Source: Thiorhodococcus mannitoliphagus (GTDB lineage: Bacteria; Pseudomonadota; Gammaproteobacteria; Chromatiales; Chromatiaceae). Taken from it: a stretch of 64,000 bases of DNA. Position numbers and translations under genes: made by a program. The notes beneath the pieces are model-generated. The model searched no databases and had not been told where the DNA came from. It worked only from the letters and a program-made list of their open reading frames with translations. Shown here piece after piece: positions 18,152 through 27,551 of the stretch (the first letter of the stretch is position 1; each line of letters opens with the position of its first letter). The stretch covers positions 1 to 64,000 of the forward strand of contig NZ_JAAIJR010000013.1 of NCBI RefSeq assembly GCF_010915725.1, in the 5' to 3' direction.

Positions 18152-19497
18152 GGCGTGCGCTTCTCGAGCAGCGCGTAGTAGAAGCCGTCATGGCCGCCGG
18201 AGGTCGGCAGCAGTTGGCGGCCGTGCGTCAGGCTGCGTCCCCAGTCGGTCCGCAAGGTCAGCTCGCGCGCGTCCTCGCGTCGCGCGAGGAAGTCGGCGAT
18301 TTGCTCCTGATTCTCCTCCGCGAGCAGCGAGCAGGTCGCATAGAGCAGACGCCCGCCTGTTGCGAGCAGCGGCCAGAGGGCGTCGAGCATCTGGCGCTGG
18401 GTCGCGCAGAGGGCCGCGATGTCGTCCGGTCGCCTGAGCCACTTGATGTCTGGGTGACGGCGAATCACGCCGGTTGCCGAGCAGGGCGCATCCAGCAGGA
18501 TGCGATCGAAGGGCGTGTCGCGCCATGCTTCGCGCGGGCTCGTGGCATCGTCTTGGATGATGTGAGCGTCCAGTCCGAGCCTGGTCAGGAGCGCGCGCAC
18601 GCTCTCCAGCCGCGTGTCGTCCTTGTCGATGGCCACCAGGTCGAGCCTATTGTGCGCCCGCTCCAAGATCGCCGCAGTCTTGCCGCCTGGAGCTGCGCAG
18701 GCGTCGAGAGCGCGCTGATCGGTCTCGGCGTCTAGGAGATTGGCGGCGAGTTGGGCGCCACTATCCTGGATCGCGACCAGGCCCTCCTCGAAGCCGGGGA
18801 GTTCGCGCGCGGGTCTTGGGGTATCCAGCATCAGGCCCGTCTCCAGGTCCCGGATGGGACGCGCCGTGATACCGGCCTGCGCCAGTCGAGCCGCATAGGA
18901 CGAGCGGTCGATGCGTGTGCCATTGACCCTCAGGGCCATTGGCGGACGCTCGTTGCTGACGGTCAAGATGCTTTCCCAGTCTTGCGGCCAGTTTCGCTGG
19001 AGATGCTCGATCAGCCACTTTGGAAAGAGCCAACGGGCCTCGGTCTGCTGCGAGACGGCTTGGCGCAGCCGATCCTGTTCGCGCAGGAAGCGGCGCAGGA
19101 GTGCGTTGACGAGGCCTGCCTTGCCAGGCTTGCCGAGCAGGCGCACTGCGCCAACGGTCGCGGATACGGCCGCATGGGGTGGCGTTGCCATCGCCTCGAG
19201 CTGATAGAGGCCAACCAGGATCAAGCACTCGAGGTCGCGATCGGCCTTCTTGAGCGGGTGCTTGAGCAGCAGGGCGGCGATTGCTTCCAAGCGCGGCAGC
19301 AGACGCAGCGTGCCATAGCTCATTTCTTGGGTCAGGGCGGGGTCGCGGCTCGTCTCGCCGCCATGCTGCTCCTGCAGCGCGCGGGTCAGGGATTGCCCAC
19401 GGTCTCTGACCCTATGGACAACGCGTGCGGCGGCAGCGCGTGAGTGCGCTCCGACCGTGCTGACCTGCTTGGCTGTCCCTTCCTTGAGATCAACCAA
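18148..19497 (-). CDS. rsmB: 16S rRNA m5C967 methyltransferase RsmB
   Basis: This 449-residue protein has an N-terminal NusB-like RNA-binding domain followed by a Rossmann-fold methyltransferase domain (DACAAPGGKTAAILE, LVAIDKDDTR). The two conserved cysteines are in DAPCSATGVIRRHPDIKWLR and LYATCSLLAEENQ; the second is the catalytic nucleophile of the family. The start appears to be a TTG at 19497, overlapping the 3' end of fmt by 8 bp; no ATG is available nearby. Confidence 0.93.
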   Translation of the reverse strand: MVDLKEGTAKQVSTVGAHSRAAAARVVHRVRDRGQSLTRALQEQHGGETSRDPALTQEMSYGTLRLLPRLEAIAALLLKHPLKKADRDLECLILVGLYQLEAMATPPHAAVSATVGAVRLLGKPGKAGLVNALLRRFLREQDRLRQAVSQQTEARWLFPKWLIEHLQRNWPQDWESILTVSNERPPMALRVNGTRIDRSSYAARLAQAGITARPIRDLETGLMLDTPRPARELPGFEEGLVAIQDSGAQLAANLLDAETDQRALDACAAPGGKTAAILERAHNRLDLVAIDKDDTRLESVRALLTRLGLDAHIIQDDATSPREAWRDTPFDRILLDAPCSATGVIRRHPDIKWLRRPDDIAALCATQRQMLDALWPLLATGGRLLYATCSLLAEENQEQIADFLARREDARELTLRTDWGRSLTHGRQLLPTSGGHDGFYYALLEKRTP

Positions 19498-20431
19498 GTC
19501 TCACGCCGCCCAAGTCTCGTGCGTTCAAGTAGTCGCCAGCGCTCATCGGCTTCTTGCCCGCCGGCTGCAGGCGGGTGATGCGGAGGATGCCGCGTCCGGT
19601 GGCGACTTCGATTCCGCGCTTGTCGGCTTGGGTGACGCTTCCTGGTGGCTCGGTGGCCGTGCGCTCCAGGTCCGCCGCTGCCTCCCAGATCCTTAGCGTC
19701 GTCCCTTCCAGCTGCGTATGAGCCACAGGCCAAGGATCGAAGGCCCTCACCTGGCGCTCGACGGCGTCCGCCGCTGCCGTCCAGTCGATGGCCGCCTCCT
19801 CCTTGGTCAGCTTGTGTGCATAGGTCACCCGCGTCTCGTCCTGGGGGGTGGCGGCCAGGGAGCCGTCGGCGATGCCCGGCAAGGCCTCCATCAAGGCGCG
19901 CGCACCCAGCTCGGCCAGGCGGTCGTGCAGCGTCCCGCCAGTCTCTCGCGGCGCCATTGGGGTCTCGATGCGATGGTAGACCGGACCTGTGTCCAAGCCT
20001 TCTTCCATGCGCATGATGCAGACCCCGCTGTGCCGGTCTCCGGCGAGCACCGCGCGCTGGATGGGGGCGGCGCCGCGCCACCGCGGAAGGAGTGATGCGT
20101 GTACGTTGACGCAGCCTAGCGCCGGGGCTTGCAGGACCGCAAGCGGCAGAATTAGCCCATAGGCGACGACGATCATGAGATCCGCCTTGAGGCTGCGGAG
20201 TGCGTCGACTGCTGCTGGATCGCGTTTCAGACTCTGTGGCTGGTGGACCGCGATGCCGCGCTCCAGCGCGACCTGCTTCACCGGGCTCATTTGCAGCTTA
20301 CGCCCACGTCCCGCAGGGCGATCCGGCTGGGTGTAGACGGCTAGGACGTTGACGCCGCCATCGAGCAGTGCCCTGAGCGGCGGTACTGAGAACTCAGGGG
20401 TCCCCGCGAAGATGACTCGCAAATCCTTCAT
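19490..20431 (-). CDS. fmt: Methionyl-tRNA formyltransferase
   Basis: This 313-residue cytosolic enzyme formylates Met-tRNAi using 10-formyl-THF. Diagnostic features are VIFAGTPEFSVPPLRALLDG at the N-terminus, GCVNVHASLLPRWRGAAPIQ with the catalytic His and the SLLPRWRGAAPIQ loop, and EEGLDTGPVYHR. Length is normal. It is usually directly linked to def, but here a 258-bp tandem duplication carrying hairpin repeats separates the two genes by about 460 bp. Confidence 0.96.
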   Translation of the reverse strand: MKDLRVIFAGTPEFSVPPLRALLDGGVNVLAVYTQPDRPAGRGRKLQMSPVKQVALERGIAVHQPQSLKRDPAAVDALRSLKADLMIVVAYGLILPLAVLQAPALGCVNVHASLLPRWRGAAPIQRAVLAGDRHSGVCIMRMEEGLDTGPVYHRIETPMAPRETGGTLHDRLAELGARALMEALPGIADGSLAATPQDETRVTYAHKLTKEEAAIDWTAAADAVERQVRAFDPWPVAHTQLEGTTLRIWEAAADLERTATEPPGSVTQADKRGIEVATGRGILRITRLQPAGKKPMSAGDYLNARDLGGVRLG

Positions 20432-20490
20432 CCGGCCGACCTGAGAGCTGCGCCAAGATGATGGCAGGTGGTGATGCGCTCGGATGCGCT

Positions 20491-20592
20491 TAGAAAGCGT
20501 CCGTCAACAACTTCCCCGCTTTCGCGAAGGGGGGCTAGGGGGGATTTCGGGCGGCATCGCTCGCATCGGGAAACAATCGTTGGACACTTTCT
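20491..20592. repeat. Hairpin/TIR repeat family, copy a
   Basis: The unit starts TAGAAAGCGTCCGTCAA and ends with the inverted form TTGGACACTTTCT. Inside is a C-run/G-run hairpin, then ATTTCGGGCGGCATCGCTCG. Other copies lie at 20749, 44048, 44867 and 57240. Confidence 0.85.
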
Positions 20593-20748
20593 GACGGCAT
20601 CAGGGGGCGATGCCCAGGGCTGGAAACCGCGCATCAGATGACGTCCCTTTGCGGTTCCGCGGGCTGCGTCAGGGCTTGGCGCTGTTCTTTCGGCCGCCCT
20701 GAGAGCTGCTCCGCGATGCTGGCAGGCGGTGATGTGGTCGGATGCGCT

Positions 20749-20850
20749 TGGAAAGCGTCCATCAACAACTTCCCCCCTTTCGCAAAGGGGGGCTAGGGGG
20801 GATTTCGGGCGGCATCGCCCGCATCGGGAAACAATCGTTGGACACTTTCT
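20749..20850. repeat. Hairpin/TIR repeat family, copy b
   Basis: This is the second copy of the same unit, carried in the tandem duplication at an offset of 258 bp. The central hairpin is CCCCCCTTTCGCAAAGGGGG-like, and the outer inverted repeats are GGAAAGCGTCCATCAA and its degenerate partner. Confidence 0.85.
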
Positions 20851-20891
20851 GACGGCATCAGGGGGCGATGCCCAGGGCTGGAAACCGCGCA

Positions 20892-21428
20892 TCAGATAAC
20901 GTCCCTTTGCGGTTCCGCGGGCTGCGTCACGGCTTGGCGCTGTTCTTTCTCGAGCTTCCGGCGGATCCTCTGGCGCTTGAGCATCGAGATGTGATCAACG
21001 AAGAGCTTGCCCTCGAGGTGATCGATCTCATGCTGGATGCAAACGGCCAGCAGTCCGTCGGCCTCTAAGGTGAAGGGTTCCCCATTGCGGTCGAGTGCCT
21101 GGGCGCGCACGCGCTCCGCGCGCGTCACTGATTCGAAGTAGCCAGGCACGGACAGGCAGCCCTCGTCCATCTGTTCCTTGCCTTCTTGCCAAATAATCTC
21201 TGGATTTATCAGGCAGAGCGGAGAATTATGGTCTTCAGACAGATCCATGACGACGACGCGCCGCTGGATGTTGACCTGGGTGGCCGCGAGCCCGATGCCG
21301 GGCGCGGCGTACATGGTTTCGAGCATGTCGTCCACGAGACGACGGATGTCGTCATCGACGTGGTCGACAGGCAGTGCTTTCTTGCGCAGTCTTGGATCCG
21401 GGAAGGTGAGTATGTCGAGCTTGGCCAT
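20892..21428 (-). CDS. def: Peptide deformylase
   Basis: This 178-residue metalloenzyme removes the formyl group from nascent N-termini. All three motifs are intact: [17 protein letters not shown] with the metal-binding Cys, and QHEIDHLEG with the two metal-binding His and catalytic Glu. The ATG at 21428 ([20 protein letters not shown]) gives the usual N-terminus; the open frame extends upstream to 21608 but that part is not deformylase-like. It heads the minus-strand operon, divergent from the LysM gene. Confidence 0.96.
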   Translation of the reverse strand: MAKLDILTFPDPRLRKKALPVDHVDDDIRRLVDDMLETMYAAPGIGLAATQVNIQRRVVVMDLSEDHNSPLCLINPEIIWQEGKEQMDEGCLSVPGYFESVTRAERVRAQALDRNGEPFTLEADGLLAVCIQHEIDHLEGKLFVDHISMLKRQRIRRKLEKEQRQAVTQPAEPQRDVI

Positions 21429-21555
21429 AACGATCGCCAACCGTATCGGTTGCTTGGTGGGTAGAAGGAACGAAGATGGGTGCGTTACTATCCGACAAAT
21501 CTTACACCCCATTGTGGGGGCGGGTGAAACCCGTTTCGACCATCCCGGAGGGTCT

Positions 21556-22761
21556 ATGCGTGCGCTGAAACGCTGTCTTGCAGCCACTTCTGTTGTACTT
21601 TGCTCCATGTTGCTCGGGGTGCAGTCCGCGACATCGGCCGAGCTTGCGGCCGACGCGCCGCAGACCTATGTCGTTCAATCCGGCGATACGCTCTGGTCGA
21701 TCGCTGGGCGCTTCTTGAGAGATCCCTGGCTCTGGTCGGAAGTCTATGAGGCCAACCCCGGCATTGGCGATCCGAACCTCATCTACCCCGGGGATGTGCT
21801 AGAGCTGCGCATGGTCGGCGGTGAGCCGCGCATTCGCCGCTCGCGTGGCGCCTCGGGGCAAGGGGGGGCGCGAGTCGTGAGGCTCAGTCCTCAAGTACGC
21901 TCGTCCTCGCTGACCGAGGCCGTTCCGACGATTTCCATTGCCGCGATTGGACCCTTCTTGACGCAACCCTACGTCGCCGATTCGGACGAGATCAAGCGCG
22001 CATCCTACGTCGTGGGATTCCCGGACGAACACCTCCTCGCCGGGGTGAATGACTCCATCTATGTGCGCAAGATCCGCTCCGCAGATCAGACCCGCTTCCA
22101 CGTCTTGCGCCCGGGCGACGAGCTGCGTGACCCGGACTCCAACGAGCTGCTCGGCTATGAGGCGACTTTTGTCGCTAGTGCCGCGCTCGAGCGCGTCGGC
22201 GACCCGGCCAAGCTCAAGGTCGTGCGCATGGAGCGCGCGGTTTCCATTGGGGATCGCGTCATCCCGGCGAGCGAGGAGCGCCCGCTCGTGAACTTCTTCC
22301 CGAAGCCGGCGCCGAGTGGCGCGCGGGGGCGAATCATCTCCGTTCTCAATGGGGTGTCTCAGATCGGGCGCTATGACGTTGTCGTGCTGAATCTTGGGGA
22401 GCGAGATCGGGTCTCCGTCGGTGATACCTTCGAGATGTACATCGGTGGCGAAAAGGCACCCGATGATGTGCGGCGAGGGATGAATCTCCAGCGTCCGCCC
22501 GCCGAGAGCCCGTTCTCGAGCGGCTTCTGGCTCGGTCCCGATTGGGAGCGGAAAGGTTGGCTGCGCGATGAACCCGACGCAGATTCGTCCTTGCCGATCC
22601 ACGCGGATTGGCGGCGTAACCAGAGCCAGTACGTGACGCCTTTCGAGCGCTCCGGGCTCCTCATGGTCTTCCGCACCTTCGACCGTGTCAGTTTTGGCAT
22701 CGTTCTGAAAGCCAACCGTTCCCTTCACGTGGGCGATTGGCTTGCCCCGCCGCCTGCCTGA
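21556..22761 (+). CDS. LysM-domain exported protein
   Basis: This 401-residue protein has a signal peptide ([20 protein letters not shown]... ending near SATSAELAA) and one LysM domain ([20 protein letters not shown] through [10 protein letters not shown], about residues 35-85), which binds peptidoglycan. A long C-terminal region without recognised domains follows. GGAGGG lies at a good distance from the ATG at 21556. It is divergent from def and overlaps dprA by 20 bp; this def/LysM/dprA arrangement is common in gammaproteobacteria. Confidence 0.9.
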   Translation: MRALKRCLAATSVVLCSMLLGVQSATSAELAADAPQTYVVQSGDTLWSIAGRFLRDPWLWSEVYEANPGIGDPNLIYPGDVLELRMVGGEPRIRRSRGASGQGGARVVRLSPQVRSSSLTEAVPTISIAAIGPFLTQPYVADSDEIKRASYVVGFPDEHLLAGVNDSIYVRKIRSADQTRFHVLRPGDELRDPDSNELLGYEATFVASAALERVGDPAKLKVVRMERAVSIGDRVIPASEERPLVNFFPKPAPSGARGRIISVLNGVSQIGRYDVVVLNLGERDRVSVGDTFEMYIGGEKAPDDVRRGMNLQRPPAESPFSSGFWLGPDWERKGWLRDEPDADSSLPIHADWRRNQSQYVTPFERSGLLMVFRTFDRVSFGIVLKANRSLHVGDWLAPPPA

Positions 22762-23902
22762 GGCCTTGGAGCCCCATTCTGAGGGCAGTGAGACGGAGCT
22801 TAGCGACTGGATCGCGCTCAGCCAAGCGCCGGGCATCGGGCCGAGGACCTTTGCCCGGCTGCTCGAGCACTTCGGCAGCCCTGCGGCCGTGCTGCGGGCG
22901 CCCGCGAGCCGCTTGGCTGACGCTGGGCTCAAGCCCGCTGCAGTCGCTGCGATCGGCGCGCCGGATCAGGACGCGATCGAGGCTTCCCTGAGATGGGCCG
23001 AGCGCACGGATGCCTACGTCTTGACGCTCGCCGACGCGGCTTACCCGCCAGCGCTCAGGGAGATCCCAGACCCACCGCCTCTCCTCTATGTGCGCGGTGA
23101 TCTTTCCCTCCTAACCGAGCCCCAGCTGGCAATCGTGGGGAGCCGAAATCCGACGCCCGGCGGGCGTGAGATTACTCGGGAGCTGGCGCGCGCCCTCGCT
23201 GCCTACGGGCTTGTCATCACCAGCGGCATGGCGACCGGGATCGATGGCATTGCCCATGAGGCGGCATTGGAAGTGGGGCGAACGGTCGCCGTGCTTGGTA
23301 CGGGGCCAGATTTGGTCTACCCGGCCGCGCATCGAGAACTCGCGCATCGCATCGTCGAGTCCGGCGCCCTGGTGAGTGAGCTGCCGCCAGGTCAAGGCCC
23401 ATTGCCGCAGAACTTTCCACGTCGCAATCGCATCATCAGCGGCCTTTGTCTCGGGGTTCTCGTGACCGAGGCGGCGCTGAAGAGCGGTTCGCTCATCACC
23501 GCGCGAATGGCTTTGGAGCAAGGGCGTGAGGTCTTTGCCGTTCCCGGATCCATTCGCAGCCCTCTCGCCCAAGGCTGTCATAGCCTGATCCGTGATGGCG
23601 CCAAGCTGATCCAATCCCCCGATGAGATCCTGACCGAACTGGCGCCTCAGCTGAAAGCCCTGATCGCTGCGGACGCGGGCGCTGCCGCGAGCCAGATTCG
23701 GCCGCTTGAGGCCGCCCTGGACGAGGGACAGAAGGCGCTCTTGGATGCCATGGGTTTCGACCCCGTGGCGCCGGACGAGCTGATCGCGCGCACGGGCTTA
23801 ACGGCTGATCGGATTTCCTCCATGTTGTTACTCATGGAGATCGAGGGTCATGTATCATCGGTGCCAGGAGGCCGTTATTGCCGGATGCGCGGCGATCGCT
23901 AG
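22742..23902 (+). CDS. dprA: DNA-protecting protein DprA (Smf)
   Basis: This 386-residue protein loads RecA on single-stranded DNA during transformation. The N-terminal helix-hairpin region (LSQAPGIGPRTFARLLEHFG) is followed by the Rossmann-like DNA_processg_A domain with LAIVGSRNPTPGGREITREL, TSGMATGIDGIAHEAAL and FPRRNRIISGLCLGVLVTEA. A C-terminal winged-helix DML1-like segment ends the protein. The start appears to be TTG at 22742, inside the 3' end of the LysM gene; no ATG is present early in the frame. Confidence 0.94.
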   Translation: MPRRLPEALEPHSEGSETELSDWIALSQAPGIGPRTFARLLEHFGSPAAVLRAPASRLADAGLKPAAVAAIGAPDQDAIEASLRWAERTDAYVLTLADAAYPPALREIPDPPPLLYVRGDLSLLTEPQLAIVGSRNPTPGGREITRELARALAAYGLVITSGMATGIDGIAHEAALEVGRTVAVLGTGPDLVYPAAHRELAHRIVESGALVSELPPGQGPLPQNFPRRNRIISGLCLGVLVTEAALKSGSLITARMALEQGREVFAVPGSIRSPLAQGCHSLIRDGAKLIQSPDEILTELAPQLKALIAADAGAAASQIRPLEAALDEGQKALLDAMGFDPVAPDELIARTGLTADRISSMLLLMEIEGHVSSVPGGRYCRMRGDR

Positions 23903-23974
23903 AGGCTCCGCAGCAGGAGCGCGCGCCCAGGCGCCTTTCTCTCGTGGGGCGGCGTCATATACCGAGGTTGGCTG

Positions 23975-24451
23975 ATGAACGAGAATATGGTCGATGTTTT
24001 GATCTATCTTTACGAGAACTACATGGACGGCGAGGAACAGCCAGCCGTGGAGCAGAGCGAACTCGAGGACGAGCTGTCTCAAGCGGGCTTTACTCAGGGT
24101 GAGATCGATAAGGCATTACGCTGGCTCGACGAACTCGCCGCTGGCGTGGACGCACCCCAGTATCACGATCATACGGTCGGCTCTGTGCGCATCTACTCCG
24201 AGCAGGAGTGCCAGAAGCTGGACGTTGAGGTGCGCGGCTTGCTCTTTTCGCTTGAGCACAACGGTATTCTCGATCCGGTCAGCCGTGAACTCGTGATCGA
24301 TCGGCTGCTCGCGATCGATCATCCCCTGGTCGTCGAGGACGAAGTGAAATGGGTGGCCTTGCTGGTCCTCATGAATCGCCCTGGGCGTGAGGACGCCTTC
24401 ACGCAGCTAGAGGAAATGGTCTACAGCGAGGAGCCCAGCTACCTCCACTAG
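23975..24451 (+). CDS. smg: Smg family protein (DUF494)
   Basis: This 158-residue acidic protein begins MNENMVDVLIYLYENYMDGE and has GFTQGEIDKALRWLDELA and the closing segment EDEVKWVALLVLMNRPG typical of Smg. Its biochemical role is not established. The position between dprA and topA is the conserved gammaproteobacterial order. Confidence 0.93.
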   Translation: MNENMVDVLIYLYENYMDGEEQPAVEQSELEDELSQAGFTQGEIDKALRWLDELAAGVDAPQYHDHTVGSVRIYSEQECQKLDVEVRGLLFSLEHNGILDPVSRELVIDRLLAIDHPLVVEDEVKWVALLVLMNRPGREDAFTQLEEMVYSEEPSYLH

Positions 24452-24476
24452 TCTGCACGGCGGTCGGATTCCCCTT

Positions 24477-24511
24477 CCCTGATCTCGTATCGCCCTGATC
24501 TCGTATCGCCT
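24477..24511. repeat. Short direct repeat between smg and topA
   Basis: The sequence CCTGATCTCGTATCGCC is present twice in direct tandem within the 219-bp gap between smg and topA. It has no recognisable function. No terminator hairpin with a T-run is visible in the gap. Confidence 0.6.
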
Positions 24512-24670
24512 TGGGCTCTCTTGCAGACAGGGCGATTACGCCCACCTTCCTGCTCTGTGGTCCGCGCGCTTCAGTCTCGTGGTAAGCGCGCGCGACCCTT
24601 GACGCTGGCACGAGGTCTGGGTTTACCCTAGTCAGCCTTTCAACCTAGACCTGCCCGAGTCGACTCCTGC

Positions 24671-26974
24671 ATGAATCTCGTTATCGTCGAATCACCGGCC
24701 AAGGCTAAGACCATCAAGAAGTACCTCGGACCTGATTTCGAGGTGATCGCGTCCTATGGCCATGTGCGCGACCTCGTGCCCAAAGAGGGGGCGGTCGATC
24801 CCGATCATGACTTCGCGATGAAGTATCAGATCATCGATCGTAACGAGAAGCATGTTCAGGCCATCTCTAAGATGCTCAAGGAGGCCGACGCCCTCTATCT
24901 CGCGACCGACCCTGACCGCGAGGGCGAGGCGATCTCCTGGCATCTCTTCGAGCTGCTCAAGAGCCGACGCCAGCTTGGCGAGAAGCCTGTGCATCGCGTG
25001 GTTTTCAACGAGATCACCAAGCGCGCCGTTCAAGATGCGGTCGCCAATCCGCGCGGTCTCTCGTACGACCTCATCAACGCACAGCAGGCGCGTCGGGCGC
25101 TCGATTATCTCGTCGGCTTCAACCTCTCGCCGCTGCTGTGGAAGAAGATTCGACGCGGACTCTCGGCCGGCCGGGTGCAGAGTCCAGCGCTGCGCGCGAT
25201 CTGTGAGCGTGAAGCGGAGATCGAAGCCTTCGTCCAGCGGGAATACTGGACGGTTGAGGCCGATGCCGAGAAGGACGAGAAGGCGTTCAGCGCCAAGCTC
25301 ACCGCCTTTGCCGGTGAGAAGGTTGAACAGTTCAGCATCGTCGACGAGACCCGCGCGACCGAGGTCCAGCAAGCCTTGGAGGCGGCCGCAAGCGGTAAGC
25401 TCAAGGTCGAGCAGGTCGAGCGCAAGCAGCGCAAGCGCAACCCGGCGCCGCCCTTCATTACATCGACGCTCCAGCAAGAGGCCGCCCGCAAGCTGGGCTT
25501 CACGGCGCAGCGCACCATGCGCGTGGCGCAGCAGCTTTACGAGGGCGTGGATGTTGGCGGCGGCGCGGTCGGTCTCATCACCTACATGCGTACGGACTCC
25601 GTGAACCTGGCCCAGGAGGCCATCGCGGAGATTCGCGCCTATGTCACGGAACGCTACGGTGAGGCCGATCTGCCGGATCAGCCGCGGGTGTTCAAGACCA
25701 AGGCAAAGAATGCCCAAGAGGCCCATGAGGCCATTCGCCCAACCTCGATCCTGCGTGAGCCGGCGGCCATCAAGGCGCATCTGTCCCCTGAGCAGTTCCG
25801 GCTCTACGAGCTGGTCTGGAAGCGCACCTTGGCCTGCCAAATGCGACACGCCCTCATCAATCAGGTGGCGATCGATCTGAGCGCCGGAGAAGGTAATCTT
25901 TTTCGTGCCACGGGATCCGTCGTCGCCGAGCCGGGCTTCATGCGGGTCTATCTCGAGGGGCGAGATGACGTCAAGGGAGCGGACGATGACGAGGACCGGA
26001 TGCTCCCGGACATGAAGGTGGGGGAGCTGATCGATCTCAAGCAGATTCGCTCCGAGCAGCACTTCACCGAGCCGCCGCCGCGCTACAGCGAGGCATCCTT
26101 GGTCAAGGCCCTCGAGGAATACGGCATTGGTCGTCCGTCGACCTATGCCTCGATCATCTCGACGCTGCAGGACCGCGAGTACGTGGTTCTGGATAAGAAG
26201 CGCTTTCACCCGACGGATGTCGGACGGGTGGTCAACAAGTTCCTGACCGAGTATTTCACCTCCTACGTCGACTATGACTTCACGGCTCGCCTCGAGGACA
26301 AGCTCGATGCCGTGTCGCGCGGCGAGGAGGAATGGATCCCGCTGCTCGAACAGTTCTGGAAGCCCTTCAAGACCCGTGTCGATCATACTCAGGAGAACGT
26401 CAAGCGCAGCGACGTGACTCAAGAGAAGATCGATGAGGTGTGCACCAAGTGCGGTGGTCAGCTTGCGATCCGGCTGGGCCGCAACGGGCGCTTCATTGGC
26501 TGTACCAATTATCCGGACTGTGACTACACCAGAGACCTCAATGCCGACAAGGCCGAGCAAGAGGCCCCGGAAGTCGTGGAAGGCCGCTCCTGCCCAGAGT
26601 GCGGCGCTGTCTTGGAGGTCAAACGCGGACGCTACGGAAAATTCATCGGCTGCAGCGCCTACCCCAAATGCAAGCACATCGAGCCGCTCGAAAAGCCGGT
26701 CGATACGGGCATCGCCTGTCCCAAGTGTCAGAAAGGCACCCTGCAGAAGAAGAAGTCCCGCCGTGGCAAGGTCTTCTACTCCTGCTCCACCTATCCCAAG
26801 TGTGATTATGCAGTCTGGGACGAGCCGATCGATGGCCCCTGTCCGCGTTGTGGCTGGCCGGTGCTGACGGTCAAGGTGACCAAGACGAAGGGATCTAGCA
26901 AGGTTTGTCCGCAGAAGGAGTGCAGCTATCGGGAACCGCTCGATCAGGCGGAAACGGAGCAGGCGGAGTCTTGA
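24671..26974 (+). CDS. topA: DNA topoisomerase I
   Basis: This 767-residue type IA topoisomerase relaxes negative supercoils. It opens with the Toprim domain (MNLVIVESPAKAKTIKKYLG, LATDPDREGEAISWHL), has RRGLSAGRVQSPALR, and the active-site Tyr in GLITYMRTDSVNL. The C-terminus has zinc-ribbon modules: CTKCGG...CTNYPDC, CPECGA...CSAYPKC, CPKCQK...CSTYPKC and a fourth, CPRCGWP...CPQKEC. Length is usual for proteobacterial TopA with C-terminal zinc domains. Confidence 0.97.
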   Translation: MNLVIVESPAKAKTIKKYLGPDFEVIASYGHVRDLVPKEGAVDPDHDFAMKYQIIDRNEKHVQAISKMLKEADALYLATDPDREGEAISWHLFELLKSRRQLGEKPVHRVVFNEITKRAVQDAVANPRGLSYDLINAQQARRALDYLVGFNLSPLLWKKIRRGLSAGRVQSPALRAICEREAEIEAFVQREYWTVEADAEKDEKAFSAKLTAFAGEKVEQFSIVDETRATEVQQALEAAASGKLKVEQVERKQRKRNPAPPFITSTLQQEAARKLGFTAQRTMRVAQQLYEGVDVGGGAVGLITYMRTDSVNLAQEAIAEIRAYVTERYGEADLPDQPRVFKTKAKNAQEAHEAIRPTSILREPAAIKAHLSPEQFRLYELVWKRTLACQMRHALINQVAIDLSAGEGNLFRATGSVVAEPGFMRVYLEGRDDVKGADDDEDRMLPDMKVGELIDLKQIRSEQHFTEPPPRYSEASLVKALEEYGIGRPSTYASIISTLQDREYVVLDKKRFHPTDVGRVVNKFLTEYFTSYVDYDFTARLEDKLDAVSRGEEEWIPLLEQFWKPFKTRVDHTQENVKRSDVTQEKIDEVCTKCGGQLAIRLGRNGRFIGCTNYPDCDYTRDLNADKAEQEAPEVVEGRSCPECGAVLEVKRGRYGKFIGCSAYPKCKHIEPLEKPVDTGIACPKCQKGTLQKKKSRRGKVFYSCSTYPKCDYAVWDEPIDGPCPRCGWPVLTVKVTKTKGSSKVCPQKECSYREPLDQAETEQAES

Positions 26975-26996
26975 TAGCGCTGCCTGGCGCTCGCGG

Positions 26997-27551
26997 CTAC
27001 CTCAGGGCGTCGCGGACGCGCGACCAGGGGAAATTGCCTGCGGATCCTGGAAAGGCTCCGCCAGGATCGATTTTCTGCTTGTAGCGGCGTCCGCCGCATT
27101 CAAAGCTGCGATTGTCCAGCTCGCTGTGGCCCTTCACTTGGCTAGGGCTGATGTCATAGGTGCGATCCAGTCGCTTGAGTAGCCCGATCAAGGCGTCGAT
27201 TTGCGCTTCAGGGAAGGGGTCTCTGCCGTCCCCGTCGTTGACCAGCTCGATTCCAATGGACCCTTTGTTGTGCCCGCGGGCGTGGTGCGCGATGCGCGAT
27301 TCGGGGGTGCCCGCCACGATGGTGCCGTCACGACCGATGAGGTAGTGGTAGCCGATGTTGGGATTCTTGGCGAAATAGCGGCGAATGGACGTCAGTGTGC
27401 CCCCAGGTGCGTGCCAGAGCTTACCCTGCTTGCAGCCTGGGCCGCCGGTTGCATGGATGACGATAAGATCGATCTCGCGTGCCTCGGCTGAGGTCCATGC
27501 GAAAACCGCGAATAGGGCGGCCAGCGGGGCCGAGAGGCGGAGGTTGCTCAT
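26997..27551 (-). CDS. Exported N-acetylmuramoyl-L-alanine amidase (Amidase_2)
   Basis: This 184-residue protein has a clear signal peptide (LRLSAPLAALFAVFAWTSAEA). A PGRP/Amidase_2 domain follows, with zinc ligands in LIVIHATGG, RIAHHARGHNKGSIGIEL and the GHSELD...KIDPGGAFP end motif. It should cleave the amide bond between muramic acid and the peptide in the periplasm. It is convergent with topA (22-bp gap). Its start overlaps the stop of the upstream HDOD gene by 4 bp, so the two are probably co-translated. Confidence 0.9.
   Translation of the reverse strand: MSNLRLSAPLAALFAVFAWTSAEAREIDLIVIHATGGPGCKQGKLWHAPGGTLTSIRRYFAKNPNIGYHYLIGRDGTIVAGTPESRIAHHARGHNKGSIGIELVNDGDGRDPFPEAQIDALIGLLKRLDRTYDISPSQVKGHSELDNRSFECGGRRYKQKIDPGGAFPGSAGNFPWSRVRDALR

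Larger units (their letters stand above)
20434..20950. repeat. 258-bp tandem duplication between fmt and def
   Basis: Positions 20434-20691 and 20692-20949 align with a constant offset of 258 and only scattered mismatches. The right copy includes the last ~55 bp of def (stop codon at 20892). The left copy carries the same def 3' segment as a non-functional remnant around 20634-20690. Each copy holds one ~100-bp hairpin repeat (20491-20592 and 20749-20850). This accounts for the 460-bp gene-free stretch. Confidence 0.9.

Noticed and set aside
11170-20431. Long minus-strand gene series from fmt to trkH as a novel cluster
   Set aside because: This is the standard gammaproteobacterial order; only the NtrX motif changes and the duplication upstream of fmt are unusual.
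20434-20950. Repeated segments as a CRISPR array
   Set aside because: There are only two copies of a 258-bp unit, with no short regular repeats and spacers and no cas genes.
21178-21555. Upstream extension of the LysM protein
   Set aside because: The extension overlaps def and lacks protein character; the ATG at 21556 has a good ribosome site and begins a signal peptide.
24692-26677. 661-residue open frame antisense to topA
   Set aside because: It is a shadow of the topoisomerase reading frame; topA motifs are intact on the other strand.
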